From NCBI GenBank assembly GCA_023386235.1, contig JAEWKC010000030.1, forward strand, positions 1 through 64,000: a DNA stretch of 64,000 nucleotides. The letters are read 5' to 3'. The position numbers and the translations under genes are program-made. This DNA comes from Bacteroidota bacterium. GTDB lineage: Bacteria > Bacteroidota > Bacteroidia > Chitinophagales > Chitinophagaceae. Numbering within the stretch: position 1 is the first letter of the stretch; each line of letters opens with the position of its first letter. A model generated the notes under the pieces. That model made no database searches and was not told the DNA's origin. It saw only the letters and a list, made by a program, of their open reading frames with translations. Shown piece by piece: positions 52,177 through 61,824 of the stretch.

Positions 52177-54916
52177 AAACCAAACCTATCAGCTTGATGC
52201 AATTCAATCCGTGATTGATTTGTTTGAAGGGCAGCATTTGAATAGTTCAGATTTTGAGTTTTCATTCACCGATGCAGGGAGTGCCAGCATTGTATTTACG
52301 GATTCAGGCGTAGGAAATAATCTTGCCTTATCAGAAGAAGAAATTACAGCAAACCTTGCCAAGGTTCAAGAAAATAATACCCTCAATAAAGAAGAAAGCG
52401 CACCCACACTTGAAAAACTTTGGTACAATGATGATACAAATATCAAAGGCATTGTAGAAGGCAAAACAGTAGTGGCACCATTTCCCAATTTCTCTATAGA
52501 AATGGAAACAGGCACGGGCAAGACCTATGTGTATTTGCGCAGCATTTACGAACTGAACAAAGTCTATGGCTTCAAGAAGTTTGTAATCGTAGTGCCTTCG
52601 GTAGCCATTCGGGAAGGTGTTTTAAAAAGCCTTCAAATAACCTTTGAACACTTTCAGGAAATTTACGAAAATCAGCCTGCCGATTACAAAGTTTATGATT
52701 CAGGCAGGATAACCGATTTAGGCAATTTCGCCAAGAGTACTGCCATTCAAATATTGGTGATTAATATTGACAGCTTTACCAAAGATGCCAATGTTATCAA
52801 TCAGGTAAGGGAAACAGGCGTGAAGCCAATAGAGTACATTCAGAAGTCAAACCCGATTGTAATTATTGACGAGCCGCAGAATATGGAAACGGATATTCGT
52901 AAGAAGGCAATTGCAAATCTCAATCCATTATTTACGCTTCGTTATTCAGCAACACATAAGAACCTGTATAATCTTATCTACAAATTAGACCCGGTAAAGG
53001 CTTATGATTTGGGATTGGTAAAGCAGATAGAAGTAGATTCCGTTGTTTCCCGAAACGACAGTTCAGGCGCATTTATCAGCGTTGATAGTTTCCGTACTGC
53101 CAAGCAATCCATAACAGCCAAGGTTACAATCTTCGTAAACGAAAAATCAGGTGTTACCAAAAAGCAAGTATCGGCTAAGATTGGCGATGATTTATACAAG
53201 CTCTCTAATGGTTGGGATATTTACAAAGAAGGTTATGTGATAAACGAAATGGATGCAGATAATGGCTACATAGAGTTTTCAAGCGGCAAGATAGTGTACA
53301 AAGGTCAGGCAGTAGGAGGTTTGACAGACCAGATACTAAAAGAAATGGTTGATGCTACGGTAGAAAATCATTTCAAAAAAGAAAAAGAATTACGCAGCAA
53401 GGGTATCAAAGTCCTTTCCATATTCTTTATTGATAGGGTTGCCAATTACCGCAGTTATGACGACCAGGGCAATCCAGTACAAGGCAAGTTTGCAATATGG
53501 TTTGAAGAAAGCTTTTCCAAGTGGCAAGCTATGCCGGCATATAGAGGTTTGTACAGCTACAAACCTGAGCAGGTTCACGACGGTTACTTTAGTCAGGATA
53601 AAGGGAAGTTTAAGGATTCTAAGGAAGGCAAGTCCACAAAGGCAGATGATGAAACCTTTAAACTGATTATGCAGGATAAAGAAAGGTTGTTGGATATTAA
53701 TACACCCTTGCGTTTCATATTCAGTCATTCTGCTTTGCGTGAAGGTTGGGACAATCCCAATGTATTTCAAATCTGCACCCTCAACGAAACCAAGTCAGAC
53801 ATTAAGAAACGGCAGGAAATAGGGCGAGGCTTACGCCTATGCGTTGACCAATCAGGAGCACGAAATTTAGATAGACCTATCAACCGCCTTACAGTAATTG
53901 CCAATGAATCTTACGAAGCATTTTCAAAAGCATTACAAAGCGAAATAGAGGAAGATTGCGGAGTAAAATTTGAAGGCAGGATTAAAAATGCAAGGGAACG
54001 CAAGCAGGTGAAGCTAAAAGATAAGTGGTTAGATGATACACTATTCTTAGAGTTGTGGGATAAAATCAAATACCGTACAGAATACAAGGTTGATTACAGC
54101 ACCGAAGTATTAATCAAGAATTGTGCGGCTGCCCTTAAAAAAATGGAAACTATTACCAAGCCCGAAATATACAGGGATAAGCACATTACAAAGTTTGTAA
54201 GAGATAAGGAAGGCAGGTTAATAGAAATTGGCGGCACACAAACAGCTTCAAAGGTTAAGACAATCAAAGATGCAGTGTATGAAATACCCGACTTCGTGGC
54301 TTATATCCAATCCAAAACAGAACTCACAAGAGATACTATTTCAAGAATAATATTAGAATCCAACAGGCTAAATGAAATCTTCAACAATCCACAATTATTT
54401 ATGGATACGGTTGTAAGAATCATAAAGCAGGAGTTTGACAGAATTAAAATCAATGGTATAGAATACGAGAAAATAGCAGGGCAGGTCTATGAAATGAAAT
54501 TGTTTGAAGCTGCGGAGATAGAGCACTATTTAGAAAACCTGATTGAAGTACAAAGCCAGCGTAAAACGCTTTACAATTACATAGTAATTGATTCATTGAG
54601 CAGTCCTGAAAAGAAATTTGCAGAGGATTGCGACAGCAGGGAGGATATTCTATTTTATGTGAAGTTGCCTGATAAATTCCAAATCAAAACACCAATAGGA
54701 AATTACAATCCTGATTGGGCTTTAATAAAAAGAGAGGACGGCGAAGAAACAAAAATCTACTTCGTAGCCGAAACCAAAGACCCCAAAGCTGCAAAGGATA
54801 GAAGCCTGCTTAGGGATAGGGAAAGAATGAAAATTGAATGTGCAGAAAAGCACTTCGCAGTTATTGATAATGTCAATTACAGAGTAGTTGGCTCTGTAAG
54901 TGATTTGAAAGTATAA
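52157..54916 (+). CDS. res: Type III restriction endonuclease subunit (Res)
   Basis: The protein (919 aa) is a superfamily 2 helicase with a C-terminal nuclease. Motor motifs are SIEMETGTGKTYVYL (Walker A, about residue 115), IVIIDEPQNME (DExx box variant), LRYSATHKN (motif III) and REIGRGLRL-like RQEIGRGLRLCV (motif VI, about 555). The nuclease core near residue 850-875 is NPDWALIKRED followed by YFVAETKD, giving P-D...E-x-K. With Mod it would cleave between head-to-head unmodified sites. The gene starts inside the DUF4276 gene (20-bp overlap). Confidence 0.93.
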   Translation: MKLQFDKNQTYQLDAIQSVIDLFEGQHLNSSDFEFSFTDAGSASIVFTDSGVGNNLALSEEEITANLAKVQENNTLNKEESAPTLEKLWYNDDTNIKGIVEGKTVVAPFPNFSIEMETGTGKTYVYLRSIYELNKVYGFKKFVIVVPSVAIREGVLKSLQITFEHFQEIYENQPADYKVYDSGRITDLGNFAKSTAIQILVINIDSFTKDANVINQVRETGVKPIEYIQKSNPIVIIDEPQNMETDIRKKAIANLNPLFTLRYSATHKNLYNLIYKLDPVKAYDLGLVKQIEVDSVVSRNDSSGAFISVDSFRTAKQSITAKVTIFVNEKSGVTKKQVSAKIGDDLYKLSNGWDIYKEGYVINEMDADNGYIEFSSGKIVYKGQAVGGLTDQILKEMVDATVENHFKKEKELRSKGIKVLSIFFIDRVANYRSYDDQGNPVQGKFAIWFEESFSKWQAMPAYRGLYSYKPEQVHDGYFSQDKGKFKDSKEGKSTKADDETFKLIMQDKERLLDINTPLRFIFSHSALREGWDNPNVFQICTLNETKSDIKKRQEIGRGLRLCVDQSGARNLDRPINRLTVIANESYEAFSKALQSEIEEDCGVKFEGRIKNARERKQVKLKDKWLDDTLFLELWDKIKYRTEYKVDYSTEVLIKNCAAALKKMETITKPEIYRDKHITKFVRDKEGRLIEIGGTQTASKVKTIKDAVYEIPDFVAYIQSKTELTRDTISRIILESNRLNEIFNNPQLFMDTVVRIIKQEFDRIKINGIEYEKIAGQVYEMKLFEAAEIEHYLENLIEVQSQRKTLYNYIVIDSLSSPEKKFAEDCDSREDILFYVKLPDKFQIKTPIGNYNPDWALIKREDGEETKIYFVAETKDPKAAKDRSLLRDRERMKIECAEKHFAVIDNVNYRVVGSVSDLKV

Positions 54917-54954
54917 TTATAACCTAAAACCTTAACCAAAATGTTCAATTCACT

Positions 54955-57027
54955 ATGTCCGAAAAATTATTCTTTAATATTCTAACATTTGACTATCCTA
55001 AACAAGCGATAGATTTTTACTTTAGCCTTGATGATAATGGCAGTGCTTCACGATTGCATAAAACACTGTTTCCAAAAAACATAAGTTCCATTTTCCCAAA
55101 TATTTCCAACAACCCTGATGCAGATTTTATCTACACAACTTTTATCGGAGAAACAAAAGGATTTACTAAGCTTTCCATTGACTTCAAAACTGAAAATCAG
55201 GACCTGCTAAAAAGGTTTTACAATGGACAGCTTAATTATTATTTCAGCAAGATTAAAGAGCAGGTTGTAAGGACAGGCTTCATTAGGGAAACACAAGTTT
55301 GGCTTCCTGTTGCAAATGCTTCAAAATCTGATTTTAGTACTTATGATAAGTTTACGGTAAAAGTTCAGTTTCACAATGTGAGTGATTATCCGGAATTGTT
55401 AGTGTCATATGACGGTCAATCAAAAGTATTCCGCAGAAGCATTGCCGATTTAATCAAGAAATATGATGCTTCAAATTTCAATTGGGTATTATACGGCAAC
55501 AAATTGTGGAAGTACAAAAGCTTACTTGAGAAAGAAGAGATTAATTATGAAAAAGTTTTTCCCATATTGGGAAAACAATTAAAAAAAGCAATTGGTTATC
55601 CAACAGAAGCACCACCACGAGATAACAGGTACAAAAATTATTTAAGTAAAATCAACGCATTTGCAACGAAGTTTTTCAAGGATGCTAAGTTTTTGGAAAG
55701 AATACCTTTGCATAGTCTTGACTTTTATAATGTACCAGCTTCCAAATTAAACACTACCACTAAGGACAGCAACTTGCTAACTTTCGGTAAAAGGGATAAT
55801 ACTACAGGCATAGACTATGTACCTTATAACGGTATAAAGTCTTATGGTCCATTTAAGAAGTCGCCATACCCAAATGTTCAATTATTTTTTATCTTCCATT
55901 CTACCAATTTGGAAGTGGCAAAAAAGTTAAACCAGTATCTATCAAACGGTCTCGGCTTTTTCAAAGGACTAACCAATTTTTCGCAGATTTTATTTCATAC
56001 AAAAGAAGGCTTTAGCATACCGTTTTCAGACATTGAGAATCCAATTGCTGAAATTGAAACGAAATTATCAAATCGGAATTTTGACGATGACGTTAAATAT
56101 ATAGCCATTTACATTACGCCATTTTCAAAGTTTGAATCAGACTTGCAGAAAAGAGAGATTTACTATAAAGTCAAAGAGCAACTTTTAAAAAGAAAAATTA
56201 CCTCACAATGTATTGATGCGGACAAAGTAATTCAGGGCGGTAACAACTATGTTTTCAGTTTGGCAAATATTGCCGTGGCAATCTTGGCAAAATTGGACGG
56301 TGTGCCTTGGCGTTTAAATACACCGATTAAAAATGAATTAATCGTAGGTATAGGGGCATTTAAACAAGTAGATACCGATACACAATACATAGGTTCTGCA
56401 TTTAGCTTCAACAATACAGGAGGCTTCAACCGTTTTGAATACTTCCTGCGTTCTGAAATACAAGTATTGGCAGGTTCAATAGCAAATGCAGTAAGAGAAT
56501 TTACAACGCTCAATAACCAACCAGATAGGCTTATTATTCATTTCTACAAAACAATGTCGGACAAAGAGCTTGAACCAATTCTAACGGCATTAAATCAAAT
56601 GGGGTTATCAATACCGGTATTTATCATTACGATTAATAAAACAGAATCAGAAGATATAGTTTTGTTTGACGGCAATTGGTCAAACCTAATGCCTATTAGT
56701 GGCACATTTGTAAATATTGGGAATAATAAATTCTTGCTTTGCAACAATACGAGATATAATAGCAATGATTTCAAAGAAAGCGAAGGGTTTCCATTTCCAA
56801 TAAAATTGAAGATAGATTGTAGCGACAAAAACCAGTTACAAGAACCTTTAACCATAAAGGGCTTGATAGACCAAGTGTATCAGTTCAGCCGCATTTATTG
56901 GAAGTCTGTAAAACAACAAAACCTACCAATTACTATAAAATATCCTGAAATGGTTGCTCAAATTGCCCCACATTTTGACGGCGATGATATTCCACAATTT
57001 GGAAAGGATAACCTTTGGTTTCTCTAA
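54955..57027 (+). CDS. Long prokaryotic Argonaute with degenerate PIWI active site
   Basis: The protein (690 aa) is close in length to long pAgos such as TtAgo. About 400 residues (N, linkers and possible PAZ) precede a MID domain with YYKVKEQLLKRKITSQCIDA (about 402-422) and LANIAVAILAKLDGVPWRL (about 435-453), which keep the Y-K-Q-K residues that hold a guide 5' phosphate. PIWI starts at ELIVGIGAFKQ (about 460), where Gly replaces the first catalytic Asp. RLIIHFYKTMSDKEL (about 524) lacks the second Asp. So slicing is not expected. It lies 38 bp after res in the same operon. Targets may instead be handed to Res or to the ATPase/DUF4276 pair. Confidence 0.85.
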   Translation: MSEKLFFNILTFDYPKQAIDFYFSLDDNGSASRLHKTLFPKNISSIFPNISNNPDADFIYTTFIGETKGFTKLSIDFKTENQDLLKRFYNGQLNYYFSKIKEQVVRTGFIRETQVWLPVANASKSDFSTYDKFTVKVQFHNVSDYPELLVSYDGQSKVFRRSIADLIKKYDASNFNWVLYGNKLWKYKSLLEKEEINYEKVFPILGKQLKKAIGYPTEAPPRDNRYKNYLSKINAFATKFFKDAKFLERIPLHSLDFYNVPASKLNTTTKDSNLLTFGKRDNTTGIDYVPYNGIKSYGPFKKSPYPNVQLFFIFHSTNLEVAKKLNQYLSNGLGFFKGLTNFSQILFHTKEGFSIPFSDIENPIAEIETKLSNRNFDDDVKYIAIYITPFSKFESDLQKREIYYKVKEQLLKRKITSQCIDADKVIQGGNNYVFSLANIAVAILAKLDGVPWRLNTPIKNELIVGIGAFKQVDTDTQYIGSAFSFNNTGGFNRFEYFLRSEIQVLAGSIANAVREFTTLNNQPDRLIIHFYKTMSDKELEPILTALNQMGLSIPVFIITINKTESEDIVLFDGNWSNLMPISGTFVNIGNNKFLLCNNTRYNSNDFKESEGFPFPIKLKIDCSDKNQLQEPLTIKGLIDQVYQFSRIYWKSVKQQNLPITIKYPEMVAQIAPHFDGDDIPQFGKDNLWFL

Positions 57028-57056
57028 CCCCCTGCAACACCATTGCATTTAAAAAC

Positions 57057-57087
57057 TTGCAAAACTGAATTGCAGAATTTATCTTTG
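57057..57087 (+). promoter_or_regulatory. Promoter of the metal-efflux operon
   Basis: TTG (57057-57059), a 20-bp spacer and TATCTTTG (57080-57087) match the Bacteroidota consensus. The predicted transcript start is only a few nucleotides before the GTG at 57094, so the first gene may be nearly leaderless. Confidence 0.65.
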
Positions 57088-57093
57088 CCACTC

Positions 57094-57414
57094 GTGAAAA
57101 TAATTGCATTCATATTGAGCCTGTATATTTTGCTGCTTTCGGGTATGCCCTGCACAGATGCACAGGATTGCAATTTACCCACAGCCACGCAGGTGTCAGC
57201 AACACAAAGCCACGATAACCACCAGCACGAGAGCGAGCATTGCCCACCGCTTTGCCACTGTTCCTGTTGCAGTGTGGCCGTTTCAAAACTGCCAACTTTT
57301 GCTCTTGTGTACAAAAAACTGCCGTTGGCTAACCAACTAAAATTTTCCTTCTACCATTCCCACTACCTCACAGGCTTTTTAGAAGCCGTTTGGCAGCCGC
57401 CCAAATATTGTTAA
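57094..57414 (+). CDS. Small Cys/His-rich exported protein of the metal-efflux operon
   Basis: The protein (106 aa) has a hydrophobic signal segment (IIAFILSLYILLLSG) and then a dense metal-ligand stretch, HDNHQHESEHCPPLCHCSCC, followed by a C-terminal part ending QPPKYC. It resembles small proteins (DUF6660-like) found ahead of czc genes in Bacteroidota. Periplasmic metal binding or sensing is likely. GTG 57094 is chosen because the promoter covers the alternative TTG 57043. A hairpin (57438-57458) separates it from czcA. Confidence 0.65.
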   Translation: MKIIAFILSLYILLLSGMPCTDAQDCNLPTATQVSATQSHDNHQHESEHCPPLCHCSCCSVAVSKLPTFALVYKKLPLANQLKFSFYHSHYLTGFLEAVWQPPKYC

Positions 57415-57437
57415 GCTGAATTTTTAATTCAATGATG

Positions 57438-57458
57438 CTGTATTGCGTAGCAATACAG
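57438..57458. promoter_or_regulatory. Hairpin in the spacer before czcA
   Basis: CTGTATTGC-GTA-GCAATACAG is a perfect 9-bp stem. It lacks a T-tract, so it is more likely an operator or an mRNA stability element than a terminator. Confidence 0.45.
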
Positions 57459-57501
57459 TCATTTACTATTTCAAAAAATCAATCAGTTTAACAATGAAAG
57501 T

Positions 57502-60500
57502 ATGCTTAATAAAATTATTGGCTTTAGTATAAAGCACAAGTTCCTTATAGGGCTATTTACCTTAGGACTAATTATTTGGGGTATTTGGAGTGCAGCCAGA
57601 TTACCCATTGATGCAGTACCGGATATTACCAACAATCAGGTACAAATCATAACACTTACACCAACCTTAGCAGCGCAGGAAACGGAACAATTAGTTACTT
57701 ATCCTATTGAGCAAAGTATGGCTAATATTCCGGGCCTTATTGAGCTACGCTCAATTTCTCGTTTCGGCCTATCTGTTATTACTGCCGTGTTCAAAGACGA
57801 AATGGATATTTATTTCGCCCGCCAGCTCGTAAATGAAAAATTAAAAGAAGCCGAAGAGAAAATTCCCAATGGAATAGGCAGGCCAGAACTTGCACCGGTT
57901 AGTACAGGGCTTGGAGAGATATACCAATATGTACTTCACCCAAAAACAGGCGCAGAAGATAAATATTCCGCAATGGATTTGCGCACAATGCAGGATTGGA
58001 TTGTTGCCCGGCAATTATATGGTACAGCAGGTGTTGCAGAAGTAAATAGCTTTGGCGGTTTGCTAAAGCAATACGAAGTAGCGGTAAATCCTTACCGCCT
58101 CAAAGCAATGAATGTAACCATTGCAGATGTCTTCAATGCGTTAGCAAAAAACAACGAAAATACAGGCGGCGCATACATTGACAAAAAGCCTAACGCCTAT
58201 TTTATCCGTGGCATTGGCTTGGTAAGTTCATTGGATGATATACGAAACACGGTAATAAAAACGCCAGGCGGCGTTCCTATTCTTATAAAAGATGTTGCTG
58301 ATGTAGGTTTTGGAAATGCTGTTCGTTATGGTGCCGTTACCTACAATGGTGAAAAGGAAGCAGTAGGCGGGATAGTAATGATGCTAAAGGGCGAAAACAG
58401 CGCTGATGTGGTTAGCAGGGTAAAAGAGAAAATATCTACTATTCAAAAATCGCTGCCTAATGATGTGGTGATAGAGCCTTTTATAGACCGCACAGATTTG
58501 GTGAGCCGGGCTATCAATACGGTAAAAACGAACCTCATAGAAGGGGCACTAATCGTCATTTTTGTATTAGTTCTTTTCTTAGGAAATCTAAGAGCCGGGC
58601 TTATTGTAGCTTCCGCTATTCCCTTATCAATGCTTTTTGCCTTGGGTATGATGAACCTCTTTGGGGTAAGTGGAAACCTAATGAGTTTAGGAGCGATAGA
58701 TTTTGGATTAATTGTGGATGGTGCGGTAATTATTGTAGAAGCCAGCCTGCATTATTTGGGCTTGAAACCAGCCGGTAAACTCACACAACAGCAAATGGAT
58801 GAAGCCGTCGGAAGCAGTGCCAAAAAAATGATGAGTTCCGCAGCCTTCGGACAAATAATTATTCTCATTGTTTATCTGCCTATCCTTTCATTACAGGGTA
58901 TTGAAGGCAAAATGTTCCGGCCAATGGCAGAAACGGTGGCGTTCGCCATTCTTGGAGCGCTCATTTTGTCCCTTACCTATATCCCTATGATGACTTCTTT
59001 GTTCCTATCAAAGAATATAAAACACAAAAAAACTTTTGCAGATAAAATGATGGATAAACTGCAACGGTGGTACACGCCTTTGTTACAAAAAGTCATTCGT
59101 GTAAAGTATGCAATAGTAGGTGTGTCTTTCGCATTGCTAATGATTGCATTTGTTTTTTTCAGCAGAATGGGTGGTGAGTTTATACCACAATTGCAGGAAG
59201 GTGATTTTGCCGTGCATTGTATTTTACCACAAGGCACTTCTTTATCGCAAAGCATTGAAACTTCAATGCAGGCAAGCAGAATTTTAAAGGCCTTTCCGGA
59301 AGTAAAAACTGTAGTTGGTAAAACAGGTAGCGCAGAAGTGCCAACAGACCCTATGCCCCCCGAAGCAACAGACCTGATGGTAACCTTAAAGCCGAAAAAA
59401 GAATGGAAATCTTCAAAGAGCTATAATGAGTTGGCTGCGGAAATGATGGAAAAATTAGAAATGATACCCGGCGTTTTCTTTGAAGTTTCACAACCCATAC
59501 AAATGCGGTTTAACGAATTAATGACAGGTGTACGGCAGGATGTAGCCATAAAAATATTTGGAGAAAATATTGATACACTTGCGGCAATCGCACCAAAGGT
59601 TGCAGCAGTAGTGCAGCAGGTAAATGGAGCTACCGAACCACAAATAGAGCAGACCACAGGCTTACCGCAAATAACTATTCAGTACGACAGGGCAAGATTA
59701 GCTTCATACGAGTTAAATATTGAAGATATTAATCACACCGTGAGCACCGCTTTTGCAGGACAGGCAGCAGGTGTTGTGTTTGAAGATGAAAAGAAGTTTG
59801 ACTTGGTCGTAAGGTTAGATAGCGTAAGCCGAAATTCTATTGATGATGTGAGTAACCTTTTTATATCAACGCCTGAAGGAGTACAAATTCCACTATCGCA
59901 GGTAGCTACAGTTGCCTTTAAGGAAGGGCCTGCACAAATTAGCCGTGAAGATGGAAAGCGCAGAATAGTAGTTGGTTTCAATGTACGCAACAGAGATGTA
60001 GAAACAGTTGTAGAAGACATTCAACAAAAACTTTCAAAAGCAAACCTGCTGCCTTCGGGCTACTTCTACACTTATGGCGGCACATTTGAAAACTTAAAAG
60101 AAGCTTCGGCACGATTGAAATTTGCAGTTCCCTTAGCATTGGCATTAATATTTCTATTACTCTACTTCACATTTGGTTCGGTTAAAGAGAGCTTACTCAT
60201 TTTTACTGCCATTCCAATGAGCGCCATTGGTGGTGTTTTTGCATTATTGCTAAGGGGAATGCCCTTTAGTATTTCGGCAGGAGTTGGTTTTATTGCTTTG
60301 TTTGGTGTAGCGGTACTGAATGGAATTGTACTAATCAGCACTTTTAAAGACCTTGCAAAAGAAGGAATGCAAGATGTCGTTCAACGAGTGATTGAAGGAA
60401 CAAAAATGAGATTGCGTCCCGTTCTGATGACGGCGGCGGTAGCTTCACTCGGTTTCCTTCCAATGGCCATTAGCACGGGTTCAGGAGCAGAAGTTCAAAG

Positions 60501-61815
60501 ACCATTAGCCACTGTTGTAATAGGCGGTTTAATTACAGCAACATTTTTAACCTTATTTGTTTTACCCGTTTTATATATTTTGTTCAATACCAAAATCAAT
60601 TTTAAGCGTAATAATAAATTGGGTGTAAAAGCAGTGTTGATGGTGTTTCTTTCGTTTTGCAGTTTTAATGCTATGGCTCAGCAAAGGATAGCACCTGAAC
60701 AAGCAGTAAACATTGCGTTTAATAATAATCTTCAATACAGCGTCAACAAAGCACAGGTTTCCAAGGCAACTTACGACATTACCGCCTCAAAGGAAATTCC
60801 TAAAACAGGTGTTTTTGTTGAAAATGAAGATATGCGCCCAAGCGACCCTAAAGGTGTTTTGAAAATTGGTGTATCGCAAAATTTTGTTTGGCCGGGCTTA
60901 TACAAAGCCCGTAGGCAATATTTTGAAGAGCAGTTGAAATATTACGAAATGAACAAAGCTATGCTTGATGCCGTAATACGCAAGGAAGTAAACAATGCCT
61001 ATTATCAACTTTGGTATTTACAGGATATAAGCACATTATACCAAAGGTTGGATACTATGTATTCTTCAATGTATAAAGCTGCCGACCTTATGGTAAAGAC
61101 GGGTGAAGCAGCGGGTCTTGACAGAATATCCGCCGAAGTAAAAATGAAAGAGCTAAAAGCGCAATTGCAGCAAAATAAAAAGAACATAACCCTGCAACAA
61201 CAACAGCTAAGTATGCTGCTTAATACAGATACAATGTATCTGCCGCTTACCAAGCCTTTGGAAAAATTATCGTACACTGTTTCTATGGCAGAAGGCCAGC
61301 ACCCTTCTTTGGCCTTGCAACAGCAAAATATCAACATTGCCAATGCAAATATCAGTGTACAGCAAAACACCAATAAGCCAGAGTTTTCAGGTCGTCTATT
61401 TTCGCAGAGATTATATGGTGCAAAAGACCCCTATACAGGGTTTTCGGTTACAGCAGCTTTTCCTCTTTTTGGCAAAGCAGCATACCGTAGCAAAGTATTG
61501 GCTGCAAAAGCAGAAGTAGAAATGCAGCAACAACAATTATCTTATCAGCAATTACAGTTTAATACCCAGCGGAATAATGCCGTTGTAGAAATTGAGCGGG
61601 CAAATGAAATGTTGCTTTTTTATGAAAATTCGGGGCTAAAGCAATCCGAAGAAATCATAAAAGCTGCTTTACTAAGTTATCAGGCAGGCGAAATCAGCTT
61701 TGCAGAAATGTCGCAGTTTTTTACCCAAGCCATTGATATTAAGAAAAACTATTTACAGGCATTAAACGAATACAACCAATCAGTCATTCAGTACAAATAT
61801 TATCTCAATCAATAA
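57502..61815 (+). CDS. czcA: CzcA-type heavy-metal RND pump fused to a CzcC-like outer-membrane channel
   Basis: The protein is 1437 aa. Residues 1-1035 form a CusA/CzcA RND proton antiporter (KHKFLIGLFTLGLIIWGIWSA; LPIDAVPDITNNQVQI; helix 4 with GAIDFGLIVDGAVIIVEA; a second helix bundle near 865-1030). A signal-peptide-like segment follows at about 1042-1058 (AVLMVFLSFCSFNAMAQ) and then a TolC/OEP-type domain to the end, with long coiled coils rich in Gln. So the inner-membrane pump and outer-membrane channel are encoded as one polypeptide, a layout seen in Bacteroidota. Substrates are probably Co, Zn, Cd or Cu/Ag; the sequence does not decide which. Confidence 0.92.
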   Translation: MLNKIIGFSIKHKFLIGLFTLGLIIWGIWSAARLPIDAVPDITNNQVQIITLTPTLAAQETEQLVTYPIEQSMANIPGLIELRSISRFGLSVITAVFKDEMDIYFARQLVNEKLKEAEEKIPNGIGRPELAPVSTGLGEIYQYVLHPKTGAEDKYSAMDLRTMQDWIVARQLYGTAGVAEVNSFGGLLKQYEVAVNPYRLKAMNVTIADVFNALAKNNENTGGAYIDKKPNAYFIRGIGLVSSLDDIRNTVIKTPGGVPILIKDVADVGFGNAVRYGAVTYNGEKEAVGGIVMMLKGENSADVVSRVKEKISTIQKSLPNDVVIEPFIDRTDLVSRAINTVKTNLIEGALIVIFVLVLFLGNLRAGLIVASAIPLSMLFALGMMNLFGVSGNLMSLGAIDFGLIVDGAVIIVEASLHYLGLKPAGKLTQQQMDEAVGSSAKKMMSSAAFGQIIILIVYLPILSLQGIEGKMFRPMAETVAFAILGALILSLTYIPMMTSLFLSKNIKHKKTFADKMMDKLQRWYTPLLQKVIRVKYAIVGVSFALLMIAFVFFSRMGGEFIPQLQEGDFAVHCILPQGTSLSQSIETSMQASRILKAFPEVKTVVGKTGSAEVPTDPMPPEATDLMVTLKPKKEWKSSKSYNELAAEMMEKLEMIPGVFFEVSQPIQMRFNELMTGVRQDVAIKIFGENIDTLAAIAPKVAAVVQQVNGATEPQIEQTTGLPQITIQYDRARLASYELNIEDINHTVSTAFAGQAAGVVFEDEKKFDLVVRLDSVSRNSIDDVSNLFISTPEGVQIPLSQVATVAFKEGPAQISREDGKRRIVVGFNVRNRDVETVVEDIQQKLSKANLLPSGYFYTYGGTFENLKEASARLKFAVPLALALIFLLLYFTFGSVKESLLIFTAIPMSAIGGVFALLLRGMPFSISAGVGFIALFGVAVLNGIVLISTFKDLAKEGMQDVVQRVIEGTKMRLRPVLMTAAVASLGFLPMAISTGSGAEVQRPLATVVIGGLITATFLTLFVLPVLYILFNTKINFKRNNKLGVKAVLMVFLSFCSFNAMAQQRIAPEQAVNIAFNNNLQYSVNKAQVSKATYDITASKEIPKTGVFVENEDMRPSDPKGVLKIGVSQNFVWPGLYKARRQYFEEQLKYYEMNKAMLDAVIRKEVNNAYYQLWYLQDISTLYQRLDTMYSSMYKAADLMVKTGEAAGLDRISAEVKMKELKAQLQQNKKNITLQQQQLSMLLNTDTMYLPLTKPLEKLSYTVSMAEGQHPSLALQQQNINIANANISVQQNTNKPEFSGRLFSQRLYGAKDPYTGFSVTAAFPLFGKAAYRSKVLAAKAEVEMQQQQLSYQQLQFNTQRNNAVVEIERANEMLLFYENSGLKQSEEIIKAALLSYQAGEISFAEMSQFFTQAIDIKKNYLQALNEYNQSVIQYKYYLNQ

Positions 61816-61824
61816 AATAAAAAA

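Noticed and set aside
54955..57027. Classification of the Argonaute as PIWI-RE or short pAgo
   Set aside because: About 400 residues precede the MID motifs, so it is too long for a short pAgo, and the DinG-like helicase neighbour of PIWI-RE systems is absent.
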